DNA from: Lasiosphaeris hirsuta
Taxonomy: Eukaryota; Ascomycota; Sordariomycetes; Sordariales; Lasiosphaeriaceae
Reading direction: 5' to 3'
Assembly (NCBI GenBank): GCA_030549175.1
Contig: JAUKUA010000003.1
Span: 1,116,001 to 1,180,000, forward strand
DNA length: 64,000 nucleotides
In this document: one piece after another, positions 36,981-48,887 of the stretch
Numbering within the stretch: position 1 is the first letter of the stretch
Layout of the letters: each line of letters begins with the position of its first letter
Notes under the pieces: generated by a model
The model's database searches: none
The model's input: only the letters and a program-made list of their open reading frames with translations
Told to the model about the DNA's origin: nothing
Made by a program: the position numbers and the translations under genes

Positions 36981-38517
36981 ATATCGAGTGGGCCAGCTGA
37001 AAGGTTCACAACAACGCATTCTCTCGATGCCCTAGTCGCAAGGCTCCCTGTTGCTCGTATAGAGTACCAACCGAGAGAACGAGAGATTATCATTTATGTC
37101 CATCTCTGCAACAGCAACATAAACAACGGGGATTATTCCCCATTCCTATCTATGCTTGGGGAGATGACTTTCACATCTTCGATTCCGGCATGACTCTCGA
37201 TGGCCTGAATGGGTTTCTGGGCCAGTGTAAGATTATTTTCTTTATTTTCGCCAACATTGCATCATCTAGCAGGCTAGGGAGAGCGTCATCAAGCCTTCCT
37301 GGACCCTGTTATCCGGATCGACCACAAGTGACCCAAGCAAGATGGGGGTCAGCAAAAGGATGGAACTGGCTGGTGGCATGATCAGGCATTCATACCAAGG
37401 TGCATTAGGAAGGGCAGAATTTAAAAACAAGCCGGGTGCGTTGCATTTATGGCGGGCATTCCCAGCAAAGAGAGGGATTCCCGATGTCTATAATTAACTC
37501 TTCCCGGGGTTCTCTCGGATGAGATCGCTAGAGGTTTATCGGGCTACCCTATTGTATAGTACTAGTGGGGTCGAGGCATGGCCCAGCTGGCGATGCATGC
37601 TCGAGCAGCGCAGCTTGGGAGCTCGCGAGGGATAAGAGGAACGAGGTATATGTAAAGTTAGACAACAGCCGGTCCTCGAGGAAGGACGTATACTGGGACG
37701 AGCCTTGTGCTACGGCCAGACAATGGTGCAAAGCTGATGTGCCAGCGAGGCAGGACGCGCCGCGTTTGCGGGCCGGGAAACGGGGAAACGGCCAAAGACA
37801 CAATAGAAGCGAGTATTTGTGTCATCAACTACTTACGATCTGGCAATCTGCAGACCTGGCTTGCAACTAACGTAGTGGCATACTTTTTTTTACCGCCGAT
37901 CGCTTCCAGCGTGTCGACCCGAGTCCGGGTGGCGGGGCCTTGGGCTAGTCGATGAGTGTACCTATGTGCAGCTATGGATTATTTGGGGATTGATGAGAAG
38001 CAAAGTACAAGTAACCAGGAGGAGCTGGGCAGCATTCGTCTGCCGCCTTATCTGGCATACTGTGTCGCCGTCCCTGGCAAAGCCACTTCTTATCTCGAGC
38101 AATCACCGGGCAGGACGTCATCCCAAACACAGGGCATCGCGGGGAAGGAGCACGAGGGCGGACGAGTGGGCTGGGCCTTTGGGAATATTCGAGGCGCCCC
38201 AACTTGAGCATAAAACACCAGCACCAAACACGGCGTGGAGGCATCCCCCGCACCTGGAAAGACATAACCGGTTTGCCTCCCGCTCCTCCTAGCTACCTTT
38301 GCAAAGTCTGCGATTCTGTGAAGAAGCCTGTGTCTCGAACTTGAAGGCCACGAGCAGCGAAAGCAGTCGTCCCTCCCCGCACCCCGCGGTTTGGCCCCAA
38401 CTGTGCACAGCCCCCCCCCCCCCCCCCTTCCCCCCCGCCTGCTTCCGACTTCCGACTGCCGAGACCACCTGCACCGTCTCCGGCGCCGAGATACGATACC
38501 CCACACGGCCCAGACCA
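36981..38517. other. Intergenic region between transcription factor and dehydrogenase genes
   Basis: About 1.5 kb with no protein-like frame. It ends with a pyrimidine-rich leader containing 17 consecutive C at 38411-38427, about 90 bases before the dehydrogenase start. Confidence 0.6.
38411..38427. repeat. Homopolymer run of 17 C
   Basis: An uninterrupted C tract in the probable 5' leader of the dehydrogenase gene. Confidence 0.9.
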
Positions 38518-39809
38518 ATGGCTTCGGCGAATGACACTCGACCCAGGGTCTTGCTGCTCGGCACCATTGAGCAGTAGGTACTATCGTTTGTTTCTCTAGG
38601 CCTTATTTATTTGTGTTCAGCATTTGCTCTTTCCTTGCTCTTGTTTACCTTGGTCGGCCAGCCCCTATTTTCTGAGGACATGGCCAGGTCCAGCGGTGCG
38701 GGTCACCTCGCGCATCGAGAACTTGCTGCGTTGCTGCGACACAGTAGAGAGTTCAAGAACCTAGCCCTTCAGCACAGCTAGCTGACCTCTCCGCAGCGCA
38801 CATTCCACCTGGTCGTCCATCAGCTCGATAGCCGACATCATCACCCCCAGCTCCACCAACCGCACGGCCTTCATCGCCGAGTCGCTCGCGGGTGCCTTCG
38901 ACGGCTGCGTGGTGGCCTACCGCAGTTTCGACAGCTTCGACGTGACGGGCAAGGTCGACGACGAGCTGGTCGCGGCCCTGCCGCCCTCGCTCCGCTTCAT
39001 CTGCCACAACGGCGCCGGCTACGACCAGGTCTCGATCCCCGCCTGCACCGCCCGCGGCCTCCTCGTATCCAACACGCCCACCGCCGTCGACGACGCCACG
39101 GCCGACACGGCCGTCTTCCTGCTGCTGGGCGCGCTGCGCAACTTTGCCGTCGGCATGGCTTCGCTGCGCGCCGGCGAGTGGCGCGGTGCCGCCGCCCTCC
39201 CCGCCCTTGGCCACGACCCCCAGGGCAAGGTGCTCGGGATCTTGGGCATGGGCGGAATCGGGTGTAACCTGGCGCGCAAGGCGGCCATGTTCGGCATGCG
39301 GATCCGCTATCACAACCGCACGCGGCTGGAGCCCGGGCTCGAGCGGGCTATCGGGGTCGAGTACGTCAATTTCGACACGCTGCTGGCCGAGAGCGATGTC
39401 CTGAGCCTGAACCTGCCGCTGAATGTACGTCTCCGCCCTCCCCTCCCACAGCAGGCCACTAAACCCCACACCCCAGCCAAACACCCGCCACATCATCTCC
39501 GCCCCCGAATTCGCCAAGATGAAGCGCGGCATCACCGTCGTCAACACGGCCCGGGGGGCCATCATCGACGAAGCGGCGCTCGTCGACGCTCTGGACTCCG
39601 GCCAGGTCAGCTCAGCCGGGCTGGATGTCTACGAGGAGGAGCCGGCCGTGCACCCGGGCCTGCTCAGCAATCCACGGGTGATGCTGATTCCGCACATGGG
39701 CACGTGGACGGTTGAGACGGAAACGAAGATGGAGGAGTGGACCATCAGCAACGTGCGCATGGCCATCGAATCGGGGTCGCTGCGCAGCGTCGTGCCCGAG
39801 CAGCGGTAG
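38518..39809 (+). CDS. D-isomer-specific 2-hydroxyacid dehydrogenase
   Basis: Three exons: 38518-38573, 38797-39424 and 39477-39809, giving 338 residues. Intron 1 (GTAGGT..CCGCAG) splits a His codon and yields LLGTIEHAHSTWSSISS, a typical family start; intron 2 is 52 nt (GTACGT..CCCAG). The NAD(P)-binding fold shows GILGMGGIGCNLARKA. The active site residues are visible: Arg in NTARGAIIDE, Glu in DVYEEEP and His in LIPHMGTWTVET. Such enzymes reduce glyoxylate, hydroxypyruvate or other 2-keto acids to D-hydroxy acids in the cytosol. Substrate choice cannot be read from the sequence. No targeting signal is seen. Confidence 0.9.
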
Positions 39810-40695
39810 GGCATGGTGTTGTATGTAGACCCAGAGGATGGTCTCCCTCCTTGGAACGACCAAAAACATTCAAAACGGGGTGGGGAGGTCGTAGAACGTT
39901 CAAAGCGCGGAATATCCCAACCCAGGATAGCTGCAGGGTACACCTTAGCTGAGCAACTGGGAAGAATGGTATCAGCGCGGATGAATATGAATAGGTTGGT
40001 GGGCAATCTCATCTTTCCTCGTCGAGTCGGGAGTAATATGGAAGGGCTGCTAGAGGTGCTTGCTTTGTTGACAGCACCTGTCCCACTGCAAAGTAGCCAC
40101 CACAACAGCTTGAAGGCTAGGACGTGGTGGCAACGAACGGATTCGCGTAGCAGTCAGTACTAGTGGATGACTTGACACAACGCCTAGAGGTAGATGAGGC
40201 ACACCACACAAGCCAGCAGGAACAGGAAAACTAAGACACCATCACAACCAGGGGATACATCCGATGTAACTGTCATTTGTCATTTGTACACAAGGACATA
40301 GTCCGTCCATCTCATGACCCATTCTATAATCCTAGGCCTCGGTTGACGGGCCGTTTTGTAATCTTCTTCTTCGTCTGGGAGAAATAACTCCCGCGTATCA
40401 AGATTATCATCTGTGTTAAACGCCTTCCTTCCATTGGGTGGGGTGGGATATCATGCTCCAAAGCCAACGCCCTTCTTTTGTTGAAAATGTGTACCAGACC
40501 CACCGCCTTTTATACCCTTCCCAAACCTATATGTCATGCAAGTCATGCCTGTTGAAAACAATGCTTTAAAACCCCAATCATGCCGCTAAGAGGTGTTGAG
40601 GATCTATCGTGTTGAATAAGATCCCTGGTAATGTGAAATACTCCCCTCTCGGACAAACGCAAGGGCGAGGAGATAGAGTGCAGGGGTGAAAGGAA
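39810..40695. other. Convergent 3' region
   Basis: Lies between the 3' ends of the dehydrogenase (+) and SAH hydrolase (-). It should hold both 3' UTRs; the SAH hydrolase mRNA probably has a long one. No gene is seen. Confidence 0.6.
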
Positions 40696-42164
40696 TTAGT
40701 AACGGTAACTGTGGCCATGTTAGTTTATGAAGGCACGAGATGGGAGAACAGGAGGTGAGACATACTGGTCGGGCTTGTAAGGACCCTCAGCTCCCAGGCC
40801 GAGGTACTCAGCCTGGACGTCAGTGAGGGTGCTGAGCTCAACATTGACGTGATCCAAGTGGAGACGCGCAACCTCCTCGTCAAGGATCTTGGGCAGCACA
40901 TAGACGCCAACCTCGAGCTTGCCGCTCTTGGCGTACTCGACATACTTCTTGGTGAACTCGACGTCCTCATTCTTGAAAAGCATGATCTGAGCAAGGACCT
41001 GGTTGGTGAAGCTGCACGACATGACGAAAGAGCTGTGGCCCGTGGCGCAACCCAAGTTGACGAGACGGCCCTCAGCAAGGAGGATGACGTGGCGGCCATT
41101 CTTCATCAGGAAGCGGTCCACCTGGGGCTTGATGTTCTGGACGGAGGCAGCGTTGGCCTTGATCCAGGCGACGTCAATCTCGACATCGAAGTGGCCAATG
41201 TCTAAAGTAATGGTGTCAGCACTCGAGCGGAGCAACGCCAAATACCGGGGGGAGGGGACATACTGCAGACAATGGCATCGTTGGGCATGGACTCGAAGTG
41301 TCTGCCGACAAGAATGTCACGGCAGCCAGTGGTCGTGACAAAGACCTGACCAATCTTGGCAGCCTTGTCCATGGTGGTGACCTGGAAGCCGGCCATGGCG
41401 GCCTGAAGGGCGTTGATGGGGTCGATCTCGGTAATGAGGACGCGGGCACCCATACCCTGGAGAGCGAGGGCACATCCCTTTCCGACATCACCGAAACCGG
41501 CGACAACGGCGATCTTTCCAGCAATCATCACGTCGGTGGCGCGCTTGATGCCGTCAATGAGCGACTCGCGGCATCCGTACAGGTTGTCAAACTTGGACTT
41601 GGTGACCGAGTCGTTGACGTTGATGGCGGGAACAAGGAGCTTGCCGTTCTTGAGCATGCGGTACAGGTGGTGGACGCCGGTAGTGGTCTCCTCCGAGACT
41701 CCGTAGCAGCCCTTGAGCATCTCGGGGTACTTGGAGTGGACGAGCTGGGTAAGATCACCACCATCATCGAGGATCAAGTTGAGCTTGCCGTCGTTCTTGA
41801 AGGCGACGAGCTGCTGCTCCAAGCACCACTGGTACTCCTCCTCAGTCTCACCCTTCCAGGCAAAGACGGGAACACCGGCAGCGGCGATAGCAGCGGCGGC
41901 GTGGTCTTGGGTGCTGAAGATGTTGCACGACGACCAGGTCACCTCGGCACCGAGAGACGTGAGGGTCTCAATCAGGACAGCGGTCTGGATCGTCATGTGC
42001 AGGCAGCCAGCAATGCGGGCACCCTTCAACGGCTGGTCGGCGGCATACTTCTTGCGGGTAGCCATAAGACCGGGCATCTCGTTCTCGGCCATATCAATCT
42101 CCTTGCGCCCGAAGGCGGCAAGTGACAGGTCGGCAACCTTGAAGGTGTGGGCGGGAGCAGACAT
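40696..42164 (-). CDS. S-adenosylhomocysteine hydrolase (adenosylhomocysteinase)
   Basis: Three exons on the minus strand: 42164-41264, 41201-40766 and a 13-base last exon 40708-40696, total 449 residues, the normal fungal length. The tiny last exon completes the conserved C-terminus KPDHYRY, whose Lys and Tyr contact NAD of the neighbouring subunit. The NAD fold shows [13 protein letters not shown]. Substrate-binding segments [28 protein letters not shown] and [15 protein letters not shown] are intact. The cytosolic tetramer splits SAH to adenosine and homocysteine and so keeps SAM-dependent methylation running. A leader intron is likely at 42184-42430 (GTAAGA donor, TAAAG acceptor, CTAAC branch). 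Confidence 0.97.
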
Positions 42165-43120
42165 GATGGCGGATGAGGTGATGCTTTAGAGAGTGTGTTA
42201 GAGTTAGGTATTTTTTTAATATTTTTTTTTGTTTGGGCACGGTGTGGAAGAATCGTTTTCCTGCGCGAGAAGGGGGGTGGGAAGATTGTGATTTAGATAG
42301 TGGGCGGGGTACGACCTGACCGCCTGTTTCCAAGGGTCGTATCGGTAGGTAGCCAGCCGCAGCGATCTGCGGATAAAGCAAAAAGGGCAAAGGGAATGAC
42401 GGGAACGACTCGTGTTCGGGGGCTTCTTACCTTGTGCAAAGCAATTGATATGGTTGGGAGGAGGAGGTCTGGATGGAGGATGAGGAGGGAAGGAGGAAGA
42501 GAGGAAGATGGGAGGTGGGAGTTGGAGGGATAAGTAAAGCTCCCAGAGCAGTTGTGGGCGGCACAAAAAATCCACAAAAACGGCACTGGCAGCATGCATG
42601 TTGGTGAGAACCAAGACGGGCTAATCTCTTTTGGTCAAACCCCACCCCAACTGCCCCTCTCAGGCCCGCTGCCCCTCGGTAGGTGGTTAGGTCGTCCTCG
42701 GTTGTGCTATGGACGGCCCCTCTTTCCATCAGTAACAGGCAATTCTGCAGCCCGGGGCTGTGGGGCACAGCGAAATACTCGTCCGGCCGGATGCGTACTC
42801 GCTTCCCGGTTGGGATAAAAAAAGGGTTGATCGTGCACCATTGTCCAGCCACGTAATTGAGAAGATACACATTTTGTTTGAACCTTCGGAGTCGCCACCG
42901 CAGAGGAACTAAAAACTCCGCAAGAAATCATTCCATGTGGCTCTTTTCAGGCGCCTCCCGGTCCCGTGCGAGGCCTGAGATCAACTCCGAACATGGACCG
43001 CATCGCTGGCCAAGGGGACCAAGGCTAGCAATATATCAACAATTCCGGAACGCCAAACCCAATGCAGCTGAGATCCCATGGTCATGATCCATGACTCCCT
43101 ACGCATTCACCGTATCCCCA
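42165..43120. other. Leader and promoter of SAH hydrolase
   Basis: On the minus strand this holds the probable 5' UTR with an intron (42184-42430) and a long pyrimidine-rich stretch (GA-rich on +, about 42455-42530) near the likely transcription start, typical of strongly expressed fungal genes. The far end contains the 3' flank of the eIF3h gene. Confidence 0.6.
42184..42430 (-). other. Probable 5' UTR intron of SAH hydrolase
   Basis: On the minus strand GCACAAG precedes a GTAAGA donor at 42430. The far end has CTAAC motifs followed by CTCTCTAAAG, with the exon resuming 19 bases before the ATG. Both signals are good matches to fungal consensus. Confidence 0.6.
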
Positions 43121-44364
43121 TTACTCAGGCAGCAAGTTTCCCCTGACCGCGAACATCTTGGACGTCACAGTCGCCGTAAATCCATCCACCTGCTTGCTGT
43201 ATTGCTCCACCTGTCTCGCATTGAGCATACCCTCGAGGCGGCTCGGCTCCTGGGGCAGCTTGAACAGCCCGTGCCAATCGTCCTCGGGGAGGGGCTGCTG
43301 CTTGGCCGCTACGCGTGCCGCATTCTCCGCCTTCCGCTTCGTCTGCCACTGCGTGATCTTGAACTGCTCGCGTGTCAACTGGCGCTGATAGTACTGGTGG
43401 TTGTTAAGGTCGGTATAGTGAGCCTCGATGCTCTCGAGGAGCAAGTCGCACGTCTTCTCGAGGAAGGGGTCGATTGAGAGGTCGAGCGCATCAAATGACG
43501 GGTGGGCAGGGATCTTAGCTGGGTCGCGGCGGATGTCGTCGAGCGAAGTAGGGAGCTCGAGTTCCGGGTTATCGGGCAGCGCAGGGAGCTGGTGGAGATA
43601 AGAGGTGAGAAGGTGCGAGTTATGGACGACAACCGGGACCTCGACGATGATATCTTTGAAGGTCAGCTTCGATTTCTGGAGGCTATATTTATGTCAGATC
43701 AGTACCAAGTCCCCAAGATATATAACTATTGTATTGGCTGAGGGAGCGGGTGGGGAGGCGGACATTTCTGTTGTGAATTTTCCCTCCTTGTAGGCCGCCA
43801 TAAAGTCGGTAGAAAGCTTGAAGGCACGCAGGCTCAGAGAGCCCTGGGAGCTTCTGCTAACGTCGTGGACAAGAGCAACGGTCTTGCCGTTGTCGCGCTG
43901 GTAGTGATATTGGTTCTCGATGAAGCTCAGGTTGACAAAGTTGCCCATGGTTGCGCTGGTATACCACCCGACATTGTTAGCATCGACGTTGACCTCCTTG
44001 AGATGCCTGATCATGTCGTTCTGGTAGACGATGTTGGCCTTTGCGCGAGGTGCGGCGGCAGCGAGGGTCGATGCATCGTTCTGGTGGCCGTCTGTGTTGG
44101 AGACGTCGACAGTCGGGAAGGGGAAGGCGTTGGTGATCTCCAGGACGCCGTTGCTATCCATGCCCACCAGGGAACCTGTGGCAGTGGTTGGGAAGCTCGA
44201 CGAGCAATGCTTGACAATCTTCATCACGACCTATCTGGCGCGTCAGCACCAAGGCATCGATCGCGATCGCGCGACTTGTGCTGTGGCGGGGCCTTGGATC
44301 CATCACTCACCAGAGACCCGACCTGCGCCAACTTGATGGGCACATCCCTCTGTATTTCGGCCAT
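43121..44364 (-). CDS. Translation initiation factor eIF3 subunit h
   Basis: Three exons on the minus strand: 44364-44311, 44230-43764 and 43682-43121, about 360 residues. Start [18 protein letters not shown] joins [16 protein letters not shown]. The MPN domain shows [21 protein letters not shown] and [17 protein letters not shown]; the metal-binding JAMM residues are absent, as expected for this non-catalytic subunit. The C-terminal half is helical ([17 protein letters not shown] region). It is part of the eIF3 complex on the 40S subunit. Intron 1 is canonical (GTGAGT..GATAG). Intron 2 uses a weak GTCCGC donor with a CTGAC branch and ATATAG acceptor; the junction [12 protein letters not shown] is supported by frame and family pattern. 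Confidence 0.9.
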
Positions 44365-45290
44365 GATTTCTGGACAGCGGTTTGCCGCTCGTATTTGGTC
44401 GTTCTGTTCTGTAGAGTGGCACTGACGATATGGGGTTCGTGGTGAGGTTGGCTGTCTTCTTTTCGTAGTGGACTTTTGGGAATTCTCGCTGATTTGTGGG
44501 CGGCATTCACTGGATGCGGCTTGTGAGGCGAGAGGAGGCGGAAAGTCTGGGCAAAAAAAAAATCAAGGCCTGAAAATTGGATGCGATGTGTGGCTGGGGG
44601 AGTGTGGCGCACCGACCCGCTCTCAAAGAGCCATAGGGATGTCGACAAAGAAGCAGGGCAGGTGGTAGGTAGCTCGTAGGCGGTGGGGACCAGCACCTAG
44701 CGCCTCGTCCAGCGAGGTCTGAGGTGAAGCGAGTGCAGGCCCCGCAATAAACCCCAGGTCGGCGGGTGCGTGGAGCTGGCTTCGGTAGTCGACGGGGCAG
44801 CGGTAGGTTCTTCATGGTCATGAAAATCGAGTGCTGGGCAGTGATTTGATATGAAGCAGCAACCATCCCACGCGTCCCCCACGTCAAGGCTCCTCTAGGA
44901 ATCTTAAAACGAACGACACCCAACACCCTCCTCTTTCCGTCACCGTGTCCCTCCTCTCCTTCCGTTAATCCGTCCATCCTATTCCCACTTCAAGCCCTTC
45001 AGTTGCCCATTGTCTTGTCACTTGTGGGCCTCGGTCGACGTTTGCGGAACGTGAGCAGCCTGTTGCGCTGCACGCTGATTTTGTTCGAGGTGGCTTCCTC
45101 AGGCATTTCCATCCTGATAAATTTGGTCTACTAATGTTCTATGAGCCGTCTGAACGCCATGCCCTGCTCAACATCGCCATCAAGACGAGCCGCTGCAAAA
45201 AAAAGAAAACATGCATGTCTATTCCCACCGCCCTCTAGGGAGACTGGTAACTCCGAGGGCGATGCACCATTCGTTGCGCCGCTGCATCCT
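44365..45290. other. Upstream region of the eIF3h gene
   Basis: About 0.9 kb between the eIF3h start and the stop of the UPF0643 gene, both minus strand. It contains short A tracts (44555-44563, 45198-45206). No supported gene. Confidence 0.6.
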
Positions 45291-46036
45291 TCATTGATCC
45301 GCCGGCCAGTCCACAATCTCCCAGCTTTCAATACCGTCTCGAATAGTCAGCCGGTGGCGATCAATCTTCCAGAATGAATACAACGATCTCGCTGCCCCAG
45401 CCGCCCTGCGGTGGGCGGGGCCAATGCCTCCTTTCCTTGCGTCCTCTTGCGATCGCCAGATGCATGTCGCAAGATTCCTACCATCGATATCTGGACTTCC
45501 GAACCAGTACCTGCCACAAGTGTGAGCATGATCACTTCATCAGCCCAAGGGCAGCTCGTGGGGGGGACGACGTACTTGAGAAAGCCGCCGCTAGCAGTGG
45601 CCTCGATGTGTGCCGCCTTGTCCAGAACGCCCAGGTCGGCGTAGACGGTGGTTGGCGGTATCTGGGAGCGAAATGCAACGACGTAGAAGGAAGTTTCCTT
45701 CCATACGTGGTTTCTCTGGTGCGCGAGCGTACGCAGCTTCGCGACAACATGCTCCCAGTTGAATATTTTGAGGTACGGTGCGGTCGCATAATCATCCCGA
45801 ATACATTCCAGCTCAGCCAAGGATAGCGCAAGGAGTTGGTTTTCGACGTCGACGGTTTCAAGGTCGAGGAGGTGCTCCTGCTCGGTGTAAGGCGAGACGA
45901 CGAGATACCTGCTTTCTTGCGGCTCCACTGCTGCGATCGGGACCGCCGTCTCCGAAACTACAACCGAACCTTTCTCGTGCCAATGCTGGGAGGGTCGGCA
46001 AGGCACTAGCCGCGCAGGGGACTGTGACGCCGCCAT
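45291..46036 (-). CDS. UPF0643 family protein
   Basis: Two exons on the minus strand, 46036-45576 and 45510-45291, about 226 residues. The start is ATG 46036 (MAASQSPARL); a longer frame upstream lacks an ATG. The intron (GTACGT..GGCAG, 65 nt) joins SGGFLK to YWFGSPDIDGRNLATCIWR, the hallmark of the UPF0643 proteins found across fungi (for example PB2B2.08 in fission yeast). Other conserved parts are YLKIFNWEHVVAKLRTL and WKETSFYVVAFRSQIPPTT. The C-terminus (YSFWKIDRHRLTI) matches the family. Function is unknown; no signal peptide or membrane segment is seen. Confidence 0.85.
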
Positions 46037-47161
46037 GTTCAGGCAGATACGAGGATACAAAGTCCTTGCGAAGTGCCAGGCGACCGACCAGAAGAGAAGG
46101 TAGGGAATGGCAAAGGAGAGTTTGGGGTGGGCCTCTGCGGATGTTATATGCTTTTCTTGGGCGGTGTCAAACACAGTGGGTCAAACACGAGATTGAGGCA
46201 ACGGAAGGAGGAGGTCAACAGCCGAGTCGGTGTACTGGAGGGCGAGGTCGGACGAAATCCAACAAACACAAGCAGGGCACAATCGCTGGTGACATCCTGT
46301 CAACAAATCGCGAGCGGAGCCCTTGTCGGAACCAGGCATAAGGTGCGATTGCCCGTAAACTTGCCCGTGGGCAGGCAGCATGCCATCCCATGCTTGACAC
46401 CCCGAGGCATATTGCGGGAAGTCTGTCGATCGCGCCATCGATTGCTAGGGTGGTGCCATTCAAGAGGCCGCCGTTTCTTCATAAAAAGGAAGCACCCAGC
46501 GACACAATGACTGCAGCCAGTCAAGATTCATTGCGTTTCTACACAAGACGAAGGGGAGTTGGAAGCCGACTGTTGCTTGCTTTTCCGTTTTCTGGCGGGG
46601 GGGAGGGGGGGTTTTTTTTTTTTTTTTTTTCAGGCTGAGGCGCACCGAAAACCACGGAACGTGTGCATACGATTTCCGTGGGGCCAGATATATCGAGTAC
46701 CACCCTCTCCGGCCCACATCCAGTCCGTTCTTTGTCGCTAATCTTGGGACTCTTTCACCGTTTTGGCCCCTGGCCGCCTGGACCGAACCATTGGGGAGGC
46801 TGACTTAGCATTGTCACAGACCTCGCTCCAGACTTTTCCCCAAACCAGCATTTTTTTCTCCCAGCTCCACCGTGTCTTGTTTCCAACGAATCTAGACACC
46901 ACGCTGCAAACCTGTTCTGCGCTAGCAACGTCGTCGAGGCCATCGCACTGGGCGGCAACGATATCGGATCTGCCGCAGTCCACTGAGACAGATAAGGGCA
47001 ACAACCGGAAAGCGAATCCCCCGAAGCGAGCCGGCCCGGCCTTGCATCCTTATCGGTTGGTTGGGGTGTTCGTTGCGGATACGACCACGAGTTTAGCTTC
47101 GTAGGCCGGCGGTTGAGCGCTCAGGATTGGATGGTGGTCGCTCCCGTGGTCGCTCCCGTGG
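46037..47161. other. Intergenic region with a T19 tract
   Basis: It separates UPF0643 from the carrier pseudogene. A G-rich run followed by 19 T lies at 46596-46630. No reading frame resembles a protein. A 12-base tandem duplication (GTGGTCGCTCCC twice) lies at about 47138-47162, just past the pseudogene stop. Confidence 0.6.
46612..46630. repeat. Homopolymer run of 19 T
   Basis: An uninterrupted T tract preceded by a G-rich run, in non-coding DNA. Confidence 0.9.
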
Positions 47162-48368
47162 TCACAAGTCATTTTCCCTCTGCGGCGAGCGCCCTTTCAG
47201 CCAGAACTTTGCTGCTTCGTATGAGCCGAGATAAGGCCCTCCGCCGAGCGCTGTCCATGCTGTGCGCAGTACAGCGCCTCGAAAGAGCCCTCGGATACCC
47301 CCCTCGCGGAAAATAGCCTTGGCTACCTCAAACCCGCCTGGGGTTTCTTGTCGCATCCCTTGCGCGGTTCGATTGCTTATCGAATGTCCTTTAGGCCCTT
47401 CGCTCAGAAGCATCATCCTCGTCTTGACGACATCCGTGGGGTAGTAACCAATGCGGCCAGTGCGCCCGAAACTGCAGCACTGGTCCCGGTTACCAGGCCT
47501 ATCTCAACAAGATCCGGCTCAGGGTTCACCCCCATATGCATGCCTTGCATCCGTTCACTTCCGATAGGGGGTGATGCATTGTCATTTCTCCGCTCTCTCC
47601 GCTCCCAAATGCATGCGTGAACGAACTCGAATAGTGGGAAGTGCATGGCTGTAAAAGGCAAGTTTCTCGCTGCCAGGGCCGTGAACCCTGCCCACAATCT
47701 ACGCACAGGACCGCCCTCGCTGTGTCGGACCACGCGCAGTGCTTTCAGGGATGTGGACCCGCTCTCGCGGTAGGACCCAGACTGTCACAATACCTGTGCG
47801 TTTTGCTTGATCATCTCGGCCAGCGTCAGCACAAGACAGGAGGCCAGCTCGGCACTCGCCGAGGCGAGTGCATGTATGACCGGTTGAGGTGCGACTGATG
47901 GTAGCGCTGATCCAAGTGCTTCCTTGGCGTTCTTGTATGTAGGTCACGAAGAATGCACCGGCTGGGATCGGAGAGGATCAGCATTCGTGCTCGACTTGGA
48001 TAGGGTGTTGGGGTGTTGGGCGGGCAGCCTGGTGTCAAACTCGGGCTCTGCCTGGGACTTACCCGCGGGCAGCGTTGCAACAATGACACTGCCGATGCCT
48101 TGGTAGAGCCCCCGGAGGGCATGGCGGGTCAGCTGTTTCTCAGCTGTGGGTGGGCTGGTGAGTGTACTGTTGGCTCTGATGGCGAGTCTTGATCGTGTCC
48201 AGAGGATACACCAGCAAATCCACCGTGAAGGCGGCCACGGCACCAGCTTGCGACATGACTTGTCAGCGAGTGCAGGTGCAGTACATGCAGTGCATGCGAG
48301 CTCTGCCGTGTCTTACCACCATTAACTCCGATTACGAGCTGCCCTTCCCCATAAGTGGGCGTTGGCAT
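47162..48368 (-). pseudogene. Broken mitochondrial carrier, S-adenosylmethionine type (Pet8/SAMC-like)
   Basis: Read on the minus strand, a carrier with the three-repeat fold can be followed from MPTPTYGEGQLVIGVNG at 48368 to the stop at 47162. The first signature, VDLLVYPLDTIKTR, is followed by HALRGLYQGIGSVIVATLPA, AAGAFFVTY, NAKEALGSALPSVAPQP, LAEMIKQNAQ, RNLPFTAMHFPLFEFV and GPYLGSYEAAKFW. Two introns look normal (GTAAGA..CGCAAG near 48250-48325 and GTAAGT..CCCAG near 47955-48061). The frame is broken at least four times: between 48185 and 48145, near 47934-47943, by an in-frame TGA at 47785-47787 (in a context suggesting CGA to TGA), and by a lost C at 47438-47441 inside the third carrier signature. 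The second signature has Leu for Pro (TLAEMIK). A functional carrier would import SAM into mitochondria. Several independent lesions make sequencing error alone unlikely. Confidence 0.8.
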
Positions 48369-48887
48369 GATATGATCTTGAGACAGGTGCTGCATGCGCG
48401 GAAATCGTGACCTCCCCAGATTACTGAGCTGCAGGCCGGGGAAGCGTAGAAATAGATGCCGTACCTAAGCTAGGCAACGATGACATCATTACGTCCCCCC
48501 AGTTCTAGGGTATCTCGGCACACACCAGACGAATGATGTGTTTGGCTTGCACACTACAACCGTACACTTTACCTTTAGGATTGGTACCTGGCGGGACGAC
48601 TCAAGGCCCCCCGTCTATCTAGGATTGTTCAGAACCACTCTTCACTCTCTTATCTCCTGAAACGGGCTAAGAAATTCGGTCAAGGGCTTGATAAGGAATT
48701 TGCTCTCCAAAGTAATTACGAGGGGAGGTGTTCAAGGTGAGCGAAAGTTTCAAGATACCCTTGATAGGACTAACCTACTAGCCATCAACCCTACCTAAGG
48801 AAGACCTCGAGTCCTTCTATAATGTTACTAGTAATTGGAGGTTGTGAGTGACATGTAGCTCATCCGAGAAATAAAAAATCCCAGAAT
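48369..48887. other. AT-richer intergenic region, possible gene remnant
   Basis: No intact gene. The + strand around 48660-48840 reads for short stretches like protein (NLLSKVITRGEVFKVSESF) between stops, but no family is recognised. It may be decayed sequence. Confidence 0.4.
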
